From positions 697,501 through 761,500 of the forward strand of contig NZ_CP076444.2 in the NCBI RefSeq assembly GCF_020023735.2: a stretch of DNA of 64,000 nt. The letters run 5' to 3'. Below are positions 15,929 through 25,951 of this stretch, in pieces; positions within the stretch are counted from its first letter, which is position 1, and each line of letters starts with the position of its first letter. The stretch comes from Mycoavidus sp. HKI. GTDB lineage: Bacteria > Pseudomonadota > Gammaproteobacteria > Burkholderiales > Burkholderiaceae. The position numbers and the translations under genes are program-made. Below the pieces are notes generated by a model. That model was not told the origin of the DNA and searched no databases. It saw nothing but the letters and a program-made list of their open reading frames with translations.

Positions 15929-18166
15929 TTAATGTGTTGGGGCAGGCAGTTGAATCGCGCCTGCATCTTTACAGATTAATTGCGATACAGTAACCATCTG
16001 TTTGCACTGGAGTGCAAGCAGCTTTAATTCTTGTACGATTTCATTAGGCTCAGTATTCGCTTGTTCGGCCTCGATGACCATTGCATCCAATCTGTGCGTT
16101 AGCTCTTTTTTGATCTGCGCAAAATCACTTTCTACCTGCGCGCCTGCTTCTGCTTGCATCAGATTTTCGCGTATTGCACTCAGTGCATGGGCGAGCGCAG
16201 GGTTGTCAGCTGTGCCGTCTGCCGCTAATAAAGGTGCAGCTGCCGCCATTTGTGAGGCAAGTGTATGGCTTTGGATTAATAAGTCGTTTATTTCAGCTAC
16301 GAATTTTTGTTGTGCCTTAGGTTCTAACATCATGCGAGCAAATGCATTGCCTAGATTGGCAAAGGCGATCTGTGTATTTTTACGCGCCAACCGACAGCGG
16401 AAGTCGTTGCTGATGGCGGGTGAAGCCGGTAGAGCGTTAGTCGTGGCTGTTTTGCCGGCGCCCATGCAGATGGCGTCGAAATATTGCCGCATTGAAGCAA
16501 TCATTTCTTTGACCAGCGGTTTCATTACGCGATATTCCCAGTATGGAAATAGGTGGCTAATGCCAAGCGCAATGGCGCCGCCAATAGCGGTATCGAGTGC
16601 GCGCTCACCAATCAGTCTCATGCCTTCTGGTGCGAGTAGATGATATAAAAGTAAGACATAAGAAGACGTAAAAACCACGCTTGCAGTATAGTTAAAAAGC
16701 ACCAGGCTATAGCTCATGACCATGCACGTGAACATCACGAGTAGTAGAGTGACAGGGGATTTCACTAGCAAAATCAAAGCAACGCTCGCAGCACAGCCAA
16801 TGACTGTGCCAATCAACCGTTGCGTATTGCGTTGTTTAGTGAGAGAAAACCCCGGTTTCATAATGATCACGATGGTTAAGCAGATCCAATACGCATTAGT
16901 CAGAGGCAGTAGTGTGCCGATCCACAGTCCGAGTGCCACGGCGATGCTCACGCGTAGCGCATGCCTAAAGCTGGGTGAGGCGATTTTCAAATTTGAAAAA
17001 ATCTGCCGTAGTGGCACATGCTGGCGCTGTAAGAAATGCTGCAAGGCTTTATCAAGTTGTAATTCAGTGGTGGGCTGAGGATTATCGCTGCGCGTATTGC
17101 GATGCATTTTATTGAGCAGCCTTGAGACACTCCAGACGCGCCGGAAAGCGGCGACGAGCATTGCATAAGCTTCAGGTTCTTGTGCCGGGAAGGCTTTTTT
17201 GCGCTTAACGTCAATTTCAAATTCAAGGGCGCGCAGTTCAGTTTTGAGGGTGACAAGTTGTTGCGAAGCGCTGTTTTGCGATACGGCAAGCCCAATATTT
17301 TCAAGATCGCGGGCGCATTTTCGTAGAAAATCGTGGAAAAAAATAAGCACATCTGAATCTGCAAATACAGTGCGCATTAAAGTGTAATCTACGTGTGCGG
17401 CAACCACGGTTTCATGCAGATCTACAATATTGATAAACAGATTAAAAAGCATGGTGCGCCGTACATCGAGGTGTCCTGCGCGCAGCACAGGCAGATTGCG
17501 CAGTACAATGCCTCGCGCGACGTCGTGTTTGTCGATGGCGGCAATTTGTTTAAGCACGAGTTGCTGGTGGCACTCGTCAAGATCGTTATTCAGTTTGTAA
17601 AAATTGGCGCGGGCGCGCAGATATTCGGCTGTCGCAAACATGCTTTCGGCAATCGATTGCTGTTCAATACGCTCGGCTTGCCAGCGGTTAACTAAAGTAC
17701 TCCAATAGGTATACCAAAGTCCGCCAAGCAATAACCAAGCGGCATTCATTAGTGCCTCTAAGACAGTGAAATGGTTGCCCAGGGTGGCAATCATCATAAA
17801 GAGCGTGGCAAAGCTAATTTGCAGCCATTTATCGCCATACACCACTAACATTGACAGAGCAAAGCTCAGGGGCGCAATGGTCACCCATAGCGGCAGCGGG
17901 GCGCCGGTGGCAAGGCCGGTCGCAAATGCCGCAAAAAAACCAAGCAGCGAGCAGAGCAGCATATCGTTATGTTTATGCTTAAGCGGTCCTGGTTTATCCA
18001 CTGCGCAGACGCCAAGCGCGCCGGTGGCGATGGTAAAACCTAGCGCTCGGTCGTGAAATAGCGCAAGCATTAACACCGCCGGCAACGAAATGCCAAACGC
18101 GATGCGTAGCCCTCCATAAAAATATTGGCTATATAAGAACTTTTTAATTTGTGTTGAGTAGCGCAT
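15929..18166 (-). CDS. FUSC-family inner-membrane protein (aromatic acid/fusaric acid efflux type)
   Basis: A 745-residue membrane protein of the YccS/AaeB-like FUSC group. Two hydrophobic blocks of several helices are visible, one near residues 15-150 and one near 400-530. Each is followed by a long soluble helical region. The second block contains ALRVSIAVALGLWIGTLLPL and YWICLTIVIIMKPGF, a typical FUSC motif, followed by TQRLIGTVIGC. The substrate is unknown. No AaeA-type membrane fusion gene lies beside it, so a YccS-like role is as likely as drug efflux. The gene faces rpn with only 21 bases between the two stops. Confidence 0.85.
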   Translation of the reverse strand: MRYSTQIKKFLYSQYFYGGLRIAFGISLPAVLMLALFHDRALGFTIATGALGVCAVDKPGPLKHKHNDMLLCSLLGFFAAFATGLATGAPLPLWVTIAPLSFALSMLVVYGDKWLQISFATLFMMIATLGNHFTVLEALMNAAWLLLGGLWYTYWSTLVNRWQAERIEQQSIAESMFATAEYLRARANFYKLNNDLDECHQQLVLKQIAAIDKHDVARGIVLRNLPVLRAGHLDVRRTMLFNLFINIVDLHETVVAAHVDYTLMRTVFADSDVLIFFHDFLRKCARDLENIGLAVSQNSASQQLVTLKTELRALEFEIDVKRKKAFPAQEPEAYAMLVAAFRRVWSVSRLLNKMHRNTRSDNPQPTTELQLDKALQHFLQRQHVPLRQIFSNLKIASPSFRHALRVSIAVALGLWIGTLLPLTNAYWICLTIVIIMKPGFSLTKQRNTQRLIGTVIGCAASVALILLVKSPVTLLLVMFTCMVMSYSLVLFNYTASVVFTSSYVLLLYHLLAPEGMRLIGERALDTAIGGAIALGISHLFPYWEYRVMKPLVKEMIASMRQYFDAICMGAGKTATTNALPASPAISNDFRCRLARKNTQIAFANLGNAFARMMLEPKAQQKFVAEINDLLIQSHTLASQMAAAAPLLAADGTADNPALAHALSAIRENLMQAEAGAQVESDFAQIKKELTHRLDAMVIEAEQANTEPNEIVQELKLLALQCKQMVTVSQLICKDAGAIQLPAPTH

Positions 18167-18270
18167 GGAGATAAAAAAGCCGGTACGCCTCCACCAGGCG
18201 GAGGGTAAGAGTCTAGCGTATTTTTGTGAAAGTGGTATTCTGTTATTCGGGTTGTTTTTCGGAGAACGCT

Positions 18271-18516
18271 ATGCCTTATAGAGAGATCAATGATTTACCC
18301 GAAAGTGTACAAGCGCATCTCCCTCAGCATGCACAGGAAATTTACAAAGAAGCTTTCAATCATGCGTGGGACGAATACCGTGATGAGAAAGACCGTAGAG
18401 ATAACGCTTCACAAGAGGAAACTGCTCACAAAGTAGCGTGGGCAGCTGTCAAGCGCTTCTATCAAAAAGACGCTAACAGCGGTCAATGGGTGCCAAAGCA
18501 AAAATCGAATGCTTAA
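18271..18516 (+). CDS. chaB: ChaB-family protein
   Basis: An 81-residue protein starting MPYREINDLPESVQAHLP and then QHAQEIYKEAFNHAWDEY, which matches ChaB closely. ChaB is annotated as a regulator of the cation exchanger ChaA, but its molecular role is poorly known. There is no chaA in the window. GGAGA at 18261-18265 supports ATG 18271; an upstream in-frame start at 18226 is less likely. The 3' end overlaps the recC start by 8 bases, so it is probably co-transcribed with recCBD. Confidence 0.9.
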   Translation: MPYREINDLPESVQAHLPQHAQEIYKEAFNHAWDEYRDEKDRRDNASQEETAHKVAWAAVKRFYQKDANSGQWVPKQKSNA

Positions 18517-21500
18517 GCTGTTTTATTCAAATCGCTATGAAGCGCTGACGGATGCTTTGCTGGATAACCTGGCCGATGATAAGTCCGATCCTTGGTGTGC
18601 CACTTCTATTATTGTGCCTAGCGTTGCCCTGCGCCGCCGCCTCGAATTAGATATTGCTACGCGCTTTGGCATCTGCATGAATGTCGACTTTGCTTATTTA
18701 GCACAATGGCTATGGGCACAAATCGGCCGCATCTATGAGATTCCTAAGCATTCTCCCTTTGCGCCAGAGCGGTTGGTATGGCATTGCTACCATTGGTTGG
18801 ATGCGCGCACATGGCCGCATGAGGATAAGGAGAGACTTGGTGCTTATTTGCAGGCGGCCGACGATACCATGCGCTATGAGTTTGCCGAGCGTGTTGCAGT
18901 GCTCTTTGATCAATATCTAACCTACCGCCCAGACTGGCTTACCGCCTGGTACGAAGGTCGCTCGCTGATGGCTCGGCGCTCGATGGCGCCAGGCCAGACG
19001 CCAAATGATATTGGCATAGGTGCTACCTGGCAAAGCGATGAGCGCTGGCAAGCACAATTATGGCGTTTAATCTTTGCTGAGCTTGCAATGTCAGGCGAGA
19101 GCGCACCCGGCGCCTATCGCTTTCTCAATGAAGCCTCTACGCTGAGTTCAGAGAGCGTGGCGCGTGCCGGCTGGCCTAAATCTGTGAGTATCTTCGCTTT
19201 ACCCGCAATGCCGCCATTGCATATTGCTCTATTGCGTGAGCTGGCGCGCTGGATCGAGGTGCGCCTATATGTGATGAATCCTTGCCGTGAATATTGGTAT
19301 GACATCGTCGATGCGGCTCGGGTGACTGAACTGGCATTAGGCAACAAGGCTGATTATCACGAAACAGGCAATCTGCTACTGGCTGAATGGGGCCGGCAAA
19401 CACAGGCGCAGTTACATTTATTGCAAGAGCTAAGCGAAGGCACAGTCAGTAGCGAGACTGCGCACTATATTGAAAACGATGCCTCGACTTGGCTCGCAGC
19501 GTTACAAAATGCTGTACTCAATTTGCAACAGTGGCCAGTGCCGCCAGCGGTAGGCGAGGAGGCTGCGACCGGCATCGAAGTGCATGTTTGCCATAGCCTA
19601 GTGCGCCAGCTTGAAGTGTTGCATGACCGGCTACTCGCGCTATTGGATGAAAATCTTTCATGGACGTCGTCCGATGTGCTGGTGGTGTTGCCTAATTTGG
19701 CCGCCGCCGCCCCGCTGATTGATGCGGTGTTCGGCGCGACTGATGGCAAGCGCCGTATTCCTTATAGCATTACAGGGTTGCCGCTTTTGCACACCAACCC
19801 GATGGCGCGCGTTTTGTACGAAATGCTCGACCTACCGGCACGCAACATTGGCGTAGCAAATTTAATCGAATGGCTACGCACTGACGCACTGGCCGCGCGT
19901 TATGACATTTGCCAAGCGGACAAAACTCAGATCGATGCTGTCGCCTCTATGCACACCCAGGACGGGAGTGATGCAGCTGTCTTCGAAACGCTCCGGCTAT
20001 GGCTTGCCACAGCGCTTGCCCGGCGCGGTCTGGCGCCATCCAATGACACCCTGAGCAGTCATGACAGCCTCAGTGCGCCAGAACGCCACACTTTTGCCGA
20101 CGCCTTAATGCGGCTCTATCTTGGCTATGCTTTGCCCGCTGGGGCGCTGCCGATTGAAGGTTATTTGCCTATACTCTCTGTCAGTGGCGCTCAGGCTAGC
20201 CTGTTAGGTTCTTTGTCACGGTTCATTGATGATCTGGCTGCCTTGGCGGATGAATGCGCGTTGGCTCGCCCGGCAGCCGCCTGGCGCATTGTTTTGCTCA
20301 ATGCCATCGAGCGTTTTTTCGTAACAGATGCTGAATCAGCCCAACCAATCGCTGATCTACGCGCTACGATTATAGAGCTCACTGAGGCGATGGAAGCTGG
20401 GGGCGCAAAGCAGCCTTTATCAGCAGCCGTACTGCGCTTGGCGCTTGGCCGCGTGCTTAATCAGCCAGTGCGGGGTGGTGTGCCAACGGGGGGCGTGACC
20501 TTCTCTGCGCTGACGAGCTTGCGGGGTCTGCCCTATCGTGTCGTCTGTCTGCTTGATATGGGGGAGGGTGTGTTGCCGGGTAAGGTGCGGACAGATGAGT
20601 TTGACCTGATGGCTAGCTTCAGCCAGCCGGGAGATCGCCAACGGCGCGATGATGAACGTACTTTGTTTCTTGATTTGGTGCTTGCTGCGCGCGATTGTTT
20701 ATTGCTGGCTTATACTGGCCGTAGTATTCGTGATAACACCCCACTGCCCAGTGCTGCTGTGGTGAGTGAATTATTGGATTATCTAAGCCAGGCGTTGGCG
20801 GGGCCGGATGCTACGCAGACTGAAATGGCGGCGGCGCGCAGGCGCTTTGTGATTGAGCATCCGTTGCAATCTTTCTCCGCCGAATATCTAAGCAATGATG
20901 GCGCGCTTTTTACTTATGATTCAGATCGCGCGGAAATTGCCACAGCGCTTAACTCACTCAATGCGCCTTCCGCTGAGAGGAGTGCAGCGGCGTTTTTTAG
21001 TGCACCGCTGCCGCTAGAGGAAAGTCAGGAAATCATCTTTGATGATTTCGAGCGCTTCTGGCAACATCCAGTGCGGGCATTATTGCGCGATAGACTGGGT
21101 CTCGCCCTGGCTCGTGCTCAGCACGAGCTATCCGATTTTGAGCCGTTCACCCTTGAGTATGCTGGGCGTGATGCATTGGCAAAACGTCTGTTGCCTCTGT
21201 TGCTGGCCATAGGAGAGCAACCCGAAGACATCGGGGCCAATCAAACTCAGGGGGTGCCGCCTGTTTTATTCGAGCACGCGCGCTGTATTGCGCAAGCAAG
21301 CCCCGAGCTACCGAATGGCGCAACCGGCGCATTTGTGTGCACGCGCGAATTGGATGCACTGGCAGCACTTGCTGCGCGCATTCGTCTGGCCCGTACGGCT
21401 GGAGTGGCGAGCTATCCGTTCACGCTTGAACTGGAGCCAAAATGGCCTGATGTCCCATGCTTGTTAGGTGAGCACAGTGCCGCGGCTGGCGGAGGTAGCC

Positions 21501-21994
21501 GGCTTCAGTTGATGGGTGTATTGCATGATGTCAGTCAAGACGGGTTGATTCTGTATCGCCATGGGCGGCCTGGCGCACGTGATTATCTTGGCGCATGGCT
21601 GCGTCATCTAGTTTTATGTGTGATGGCTCCGGCGGGGGTGAAGCTGCGCACAGTATGGCTAGGCAACTCGATGAGTTTTACTTTAAACACGGTTAATGAC
21701 GCTCAGACCTATTTGGCTGAATTAATTGCGCTTTATCGTGCAGGCCGCTGTGCGCCGCTGCATTTTTTCCCCAAAAGCGCATGGGCTTTTATCAATGATG
21801 GAGAGGAAGCCGCTCGTAGAATGTGGGCTGGCAATCAAACAGCGCGGCAAACCGTGGCTGAAATGGATGATGCATGGCTGCAGCTTATGCTGCGCGGTGA
21901 ACCGCCGGAAGGGGCCTTGGATGCGCGCTTTAAGGCGCTTGCGCGAGCAGTATTGATGCCGCTGAACGAGCATCTTGAGCGAACTGGCAGCTAA
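18509..21994 (+). CDS. recC: RecBCD subunit RecC (exodeoxyribonuclease V gamma)
   Basis: An 1161-residue protein beginning MLKLFYSNRYEALTDALLDN, then IIVPSVALRRRLELDIATRF and ICMNVDFAYLAQWLW, the N-terminal hallmark of RecC. A conserved block GGVTFSALTSLRGLPYRVVC with LLDMGEGVLP appears at about 660-690, followed by DLMASFSQPGDRQRRDDERT. RecC holds the complex together and recognises Chi while RecB and RecD unwind the duplex. Length is normal. The start overlaps chaB; recB follows after 120 bases. Confidence 0.96.
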   Translation: MLKLFYSNRYEALTDALLDNLADDKSDPWCATSIIVPSVALRRRLELDIATRFGICMNVDFAYLAQWLWAQIGRIYEIPKHSPFAPERLVWHCYHWLDARTWPHEDKERLGAYLQAADDTMRYEFAERVAVLFDQYLTYRPDWLTAWYEGRSLMARRSMAPGQTPNDIGIGATWQSDERWQAQLWRLIFAELAMSGESAPGAYRFLNEASTLSSESVARAGWPKSVSIFALPAMPPLHIALLRELARWIEVRLYVMNPCREYWYDIVDAARVTELALGNKADYHETGNLLLAEWGRQTQAQLHLLQELSEGTVSSETAHYIENDASTWLAALQNAVLNLQQWPVPPAVGEEAATGIEVHVCHSLVRQLEVLHDRLLALLDENLSWTSSDVLVVLPNLAAAAPLIDAVFGATDGKRRIPYSITGLPLLHTNPMARVLYEMLDLPARNIGVANLIEWLRTDALAARYDICQADKTQIDAVASMHTQDGSDAAVFETLRLWLATALARRGLAPSNDTLSSHDSLSAPERHTFADALMRLYLGYALPAGALPIEGYLPILSVSGAQASLLGSLSRFIDDLAALADECALARPAAAWRIVLLNAIERFFVTDAESAQPIADLRATIIELTEAMEAGGAKQPLSAAVLRLALGRVLNQPVRGGVPTGGVTFSALTSLRGLPYRVVCLLDMGEGVLPGKVRTDEFDLMASFSQPGDRQRRDDERTLFLDLVLAARDCLLLAYTGRSIRDNTPLPSAAVVSELLDYLSQALAGPDATQTEMAAARRRFVIEHPLQSFSAEYLSNDGALFTYDSDRAEIATALNSLNAPSAERSAAAFFSAPLPLEESQEIIFDDFERFWQHPVRALLRDRLGLALARAQHELSDFEPFTLEYAGRDALAKRLLPLLLAIGEQPEDIGANQTQGVPPVLFEHARCIAQASPELPNGATGAFVCTRELDALAALAARIRLARTAGVASYPFTLELEPKWPDVPCLLGEHSAAAGGGSRLQLMGVLHDVSQDGLILYRHGRPGARDYLGAWLRHLVLCVMAPAGVKLRTVWLGNSMSFTLNTVNDAQTYLAELIALYRAGRCAPLHFFPKSAWAFINDGEEAARRMWAGNQTARQTVAEMDDAWLQLMLRGEPPEGALDARFKALARAVLMPLNEHLERTGS

Positions 21995-22114
21995 TCGCGA
22001 GTAAAGCTTTAAATTGTCCTATACAGATAGAAATAGGTCCCCCTTTTTTGAGGAAATGGGTGAGTACTTTAGAACCATTTTGGAAAAAGCATATGTACGC
22101 AAGACGGCGGATTT

Positions 22115-25100
22115 GTGGACAGTATTTCGTTTGAGCGTGCGCGCATCGGAGCAAATGCGGTGAGCGCTACGGAGCAGCACAACCATAGTGATGGCGGTGA
22201 ATTTGATGCGTTCAAGTGCCCGCTTGATGGAGTCAATCTGATTGAGGCATCCGCTGGCACGGGTAAGACCTGGAATATTTGCGCTCTATATGTGCGTCTT
22301 TTAGTTGAGAGAGCGCTCGATGTTGAGCAAATTCTTGTCGTTACGTTTACTAAAGCGGCGACCGCTGAACTTCATGAGCGGATTCGTAGCCGTTTGACTG
22401 AGCTCGTCCACGTACTGACAAAAGTGGCCGCGTGCGACGATCCTTTTATGACCGGCTTACTGGCTGTGATAGAGCAGAGCAAGATGACGCGCGCTCAAGC
22501 AAAGCTCAGGCTTGAATACGCACTACACCGTTTTGACCAAGCGGCAATTTATACGGTCCATGCGTTTTGCCAGCGCGCGCTGCAAGAAGCGCCGTTTGCG
22601 GCCGGCATGCCATTTGAATGCGAGCTGCAAACGGATGACGAAATAGTGCGTTTTGAGTTAGCCGTTGAATTTTGGCGTACGCGGATTGAGCCGGCCGCTG
22701 CTGCCCATACCGAGTTTGCAGCTTGGCTGGTTGAGCATGGGGCTGGACCTGCAACGCTGGCTGAAGAGTTTGCGCGGTGCGCACAAAAACCGTTAGCACG
22801 GCTGATGTTCGGCGCAAATCATCTTAACAATATAGATCAATCCTGCTGGCACAATGATACTGTGTCATCACCGCCGCTGATGACTTTGTTTGCCGCTGCC
22901 CGTAGCCTATGGCAAATGCAGCAGAGCGAGATTAAGCAGCAGTTAGATGAAGCATTGCCCGCTCTTAATGCAAATACTTATAAACCCACGACAGTCGCAC
23001 TGGCGCTAAGCTCCTGGGCACGGTATTTCGATGAGGGCAATCCGTCTATTGCGCTGGGTGAAAAAGCCGAACTCCTCACCGCATCAGTCCTCGAAAAGCG
23101 CACTAAAAAAGGGTGTGCCGTACCGAGCCATCCATTTTTCAAGCTAGCGGATGAACTCGTTAGTGCATTACACACGGCCGCTACGCTTAACCGCGCCCAC
23201 TGGTTATCACTCTTATCTGCCTGGTTAAGCTGGGCAGGAGGCGCTTTACGTGAGAAAAAACGCACCCAGCGTGTGATGTCCTTCAATGACTTGCTCACTC
23301 ATTTACACGGTGCGCTCAATCAGCATCCCGGACTCGTGCGCGCGCTTAGGCGGCGTTATGCCGCGGCCTTGATCGACGAATTCCAAGACACTGATCCAGT
23401 GCAGTTTGAGATCTTAAGCCAGATCTTTGCGCCGCATGGCCCGCTCTTTCTAGTTGGAGACCCTAAGCAAGCCATTTATAGTTTCCGAGCGGCCGATCTA
23501 TATACCTATTTACTGGCGCGTAAAGAAGCGTATGCATGCTATACGCTGACCGTGAATCAACGCTCAAGTGCAGCGTTAATTGCTGCCTGCAATCGGATTT
23601 TTAGCGCGAATCCGGCGGCTTTTGTGTTGCCTGGTCTTGATTATCGGTCGGTACGTGCGCATACGCGTGCACGCGACCTTTTTATCGAACCGCCGCGCTT
23701 AAGGTTAGCTTCCGCGGAGCAGCTTGAACCAGAGACCAAGGCGCAGACACCGGATTGCCGCGTTTGGTTATTGCCGCATGGCGACGCCATACTCACTAAG
23801 CCACAAGCGCTCAAAGCGGCGGCGAATGCCTGCGCAGCTGAGATTGCTCGCCTGCTTTCGATCGGTGCGCCCATGTCAGAAGGGGCAACGTATATCGGTG
23901 CTGTCCCGCTTAGCGCGGGTCAAATCGCCGTATTGGTGCAAACCCACCGGCAAGGAAGCCTGATGAAGCAGGCGCTGGCTGAGTGGGGAGTGGGTAGCGT
24001 TGAACTGGCGCAAGTCTCGGTGTTTGAGACTCAAGACGCGGCTCACCTTGAGCATATACTGCTGGCGATTGATGCGCCAGGCGACTTACGCCGCTTGCGT
24101 ACAGCGCTTGCCACTGACTGGATTGGCCTAGATGCGCTGGCGCTCAATGCAATGGATGCCAATGAGCAGGCGCTGCTAGAGCCTAATCTTCACCTATGGG
24201 CGCAAGGGCAAATCGAGGGCTGGGCAGAGTGGATTGATCGATTCGCGCATTACCGTATGCTATGGCATGAACGGGGCTTTGCCTTTATGTGGCGCACGCT
24301 CCTGCGCGCTTTGCGTATCGCCCAACGTATCGCAGTTGGCCCCAATGGCGAGCGGCGCTTAACGGATTTAAGCCACTTGGCGGAACTGGTGCAAGCTCAT
24401 GCGGCTCAGCAAGCGGGAATTGAGCCAGTGCTGCGCTGGCTTGCTACACAGCGTGCCGCGCGCAAGGGCGGCGATGAAGCGCAGTTGCGGCTTGAATCCG
24501 ATCGCGATCTGGTGCAGATTGTGACGGTGCATAAGGCCAAAGGCTTGGAATATGCGGTGGTATTTTGTCCATTTTTAAATGATGGTGCAATTCGTACAGC
24601 GCCCTCAAACAAATTACCTAGTGCGCGCGAATATCATGATGAGCAGGGTCATGCGGTGATTCACTATGGCGCTGACCAAGCTGACGAAGACCGGGCCAAG
24701 GAAGCCGCTAGTTTTGAGCACTCAGCTGAGCGTGTGCGCTTAATCTATGTTGCGCTGACGCGCGCAGTTTACCGCTGCTATATAGTGGCTGGCTTGTATA
24801 TAAGCGGGCCACAACGATCAACTAAGCAAGCGCGGCAAAGTATGCTGAACTGGCTGGTGGCAGGTGCCGGGTATGATTTTTCAAGCTGGTTAGTTAAACC
24901 GCCAACAGAGGACGAAATATCCGCCTGCTGGCATGCATTGGCTAATGAATATTCTGTTTTGGACACAACTGAACTGGATGCGCTCAATTCTAAAAAACGT
25001 ATTGAGGGGAAGTTCATTACGATTGAACCGTTGCCGATGCTGCACCAGCGTGCGCTAAAGCCCTTGCCCGTAGCGCCGCCGGCAGTGTTGCGCGCGCGCG

Positions 25101-25951
25101 TGCTGCGGCGGCCATCCTTTGTCAGCTGGCGGCTCGCCAGTTTTAGCTCGCTCTTAAGCCATGCACGCCCTGTTGAACCGGCAGAAATCTTATCCGCTGC
25201 CAGTCCGTCTGCTGGGGCAGACGATATTGTTCATTTTCCGCGTGGTGCAGCTGCCGGCGAGTATCTGCACCGGTTATTTGAGCTAACAGATTTCACTACG
25301 TCAGCGAGCTGGCCTGCAGCGATTGAGCGCGTGTTGCAAGAGCGCATGTTGCCAGCAGGGGCAGAGCCTACTGTGTCAGTCGCCATGATGACGCGTTTAT
25401 TAAGCGATCTAGCCGTGACAGAGCTGGTGCCTGGTCTGAGGCTTGCTACGGTGGCTGAAAACCGTATTTTCCGTGAATTGGAGTTTACTTTTACCGCTCA
25501 TGCTCTAGATTTATCCGCCCTGCGCGCACTCTTGAAAACGCACGGCTATCTAGACATTGACTTTGAGGCAAGCGAGCTAACAGGCTATATGAAAGGCATA
25601 ATCGATCTCGTGTTTGAGCACGACGGCCGTTTCTGGATTGCAGACTGGAAATCGAACCATCTTGGCAATACTGCCGTTCACTATAATCAAGTCGCATTGC
25701 ATACTGCTATGGCTGCCCATGGCTACCATTTACAGGCGCTTCTCTATACGCTTGCGCTACATCGTTATTTACGCATTAAACAGCCCGCTTATGACTACAC
25801 CACGCATTGCGGCGGGTACTTATATTTATTTGTGCGAGGCGTGCGTCCAGACTGGCAGGTAGAAGGGCAGGCGGCTGGTGTTTATCATCATAAACCTACA
25901 GCGGCGATGATCGATGCGCTGGATCGCCTCATGCATGGAGAGCGCTCATGA
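22115..25951 (+). CDS. recB: RecBCD subunit RecB (helicase-nuclease, exodeoxyribonuclease V beta)
   Basis: A 1278-residue 3'-5' helicase with a C-terminal nuclease domain. Walker A is IEASAGTGKTWNI (about 44-56). The helicase core includes LIDEFQDTDPVQFEIL (Walker B), VGDPKQAIYSFRAADLYTYL, and VHKAKGLEYAVVFCPF (motif V). The nuclease motif is intact: GYMKGIIDLVFEHDGRFWIA followed by DWKSNHLG, with Asp, Asp and Lys. Start is GTG 22115, the first in-frame start after the upstream stop region; the ribosome site is weak. RecD overlaps its end by 4 bases (ATGA). Confidence 0.96.
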   Translation: MDSISFERARIGANAVSATEQHNHSDGGEFDAFKCPLDGVNLIEASAGTGKTWNICALYVRLLVERALDVEQILVVTFTKAATAELHERIRSRLTELVHVLTKVAACDDPFMTGLLAVIEQSKMTRAQAKLRLEYALHRFDQAAIYTVHAFCQRALQEAPFAAGMPFECELQTDDEIVRFELAVEFWRTRIEPAAAAHTEFAAWLVEHGAGPATLAEEFARCAQKPLARLMFGANHLNNIDQSCWHNDTVSSPPLMTLFAAARSLWQMQQSEIKQQLDEALPALNANTYKPTTVALALSSWARYFDEGNPSIALGEKAELLTASVLEKRTKKGCAVPSHPFFKLADELVSALHTAATLNRAHWLSLLSAWLSWAGGALREKKRTQRVMSFNDLLTHLHGALNQHPGLVRALRRRYAAALIDEFQDTDPVQFEILSQIFAPHGPLFLVGDPKQAIYSFRAADLYTYLLARKEAYACYTLTVNQRSSAALIAACNRIFSANPAAFVLPGLDYRSVRAHTRARDLFIEPPRLRLASAEQLEPETKAQTPDCRVWLLPHGDAILTKPQALKAAANACAAEIARLLSIGAPMSEGATYIGAVPLSAGQIAVLVQTHRQGSLMKQALAEWGVGSVELAQVSVFETQDAAHLEHILLAIDAPGDLRRLRTALATDWIGLDALALNAMDANEQALLEPNLHLWAQGQIEGWAEWIDRFAHYRMLWHERGFAFMWRTLLRALRIAQRIAVGPNGERRLTDLSHLAELVQAHAAQQAGIEPVLRWLATQRAARKGGDEAQLRLESDRDLVQIVTVHKAKGLEYAVVFCPFLNDGAIRTAPSNKLPSAREYHDEQGHAVIHYGADQADEDRAKEAASFEHSAERVRLIYVALTRAVYRCYIVAGLYISGPQRSTKQARQSMLNWLVAGAGYDFSSWLVKPPTEDEISACWHALANEYSVLDTTELDALNSKKRIEGKFITIEPLPMLHQRALKPLPVAPPAVLRARVLRRPSFVSWRLASFSSLLSHARPVEPAEILSAASPSAGADDIVHFPRGAAAGEYLHRLFELTDFTTSASWPAAIERVLQERMLPAGAEPTVSVAMMTRLLSDLAVTELVPGLRLATVAENRIFRELEFTFTAHALDLSALRALLKTHGYLDIDFEASELTGYMKGIIDLVFEHDGRFWIADWKSNHLGNTAVHYNQVALHTAMAAHGYHLQALLYTLALHRYLRIKQPAYDYTTHCGGYLYLFVRGVRPDWQVEGQAAGVYHHKPTAAMIDALDRLMHGERS

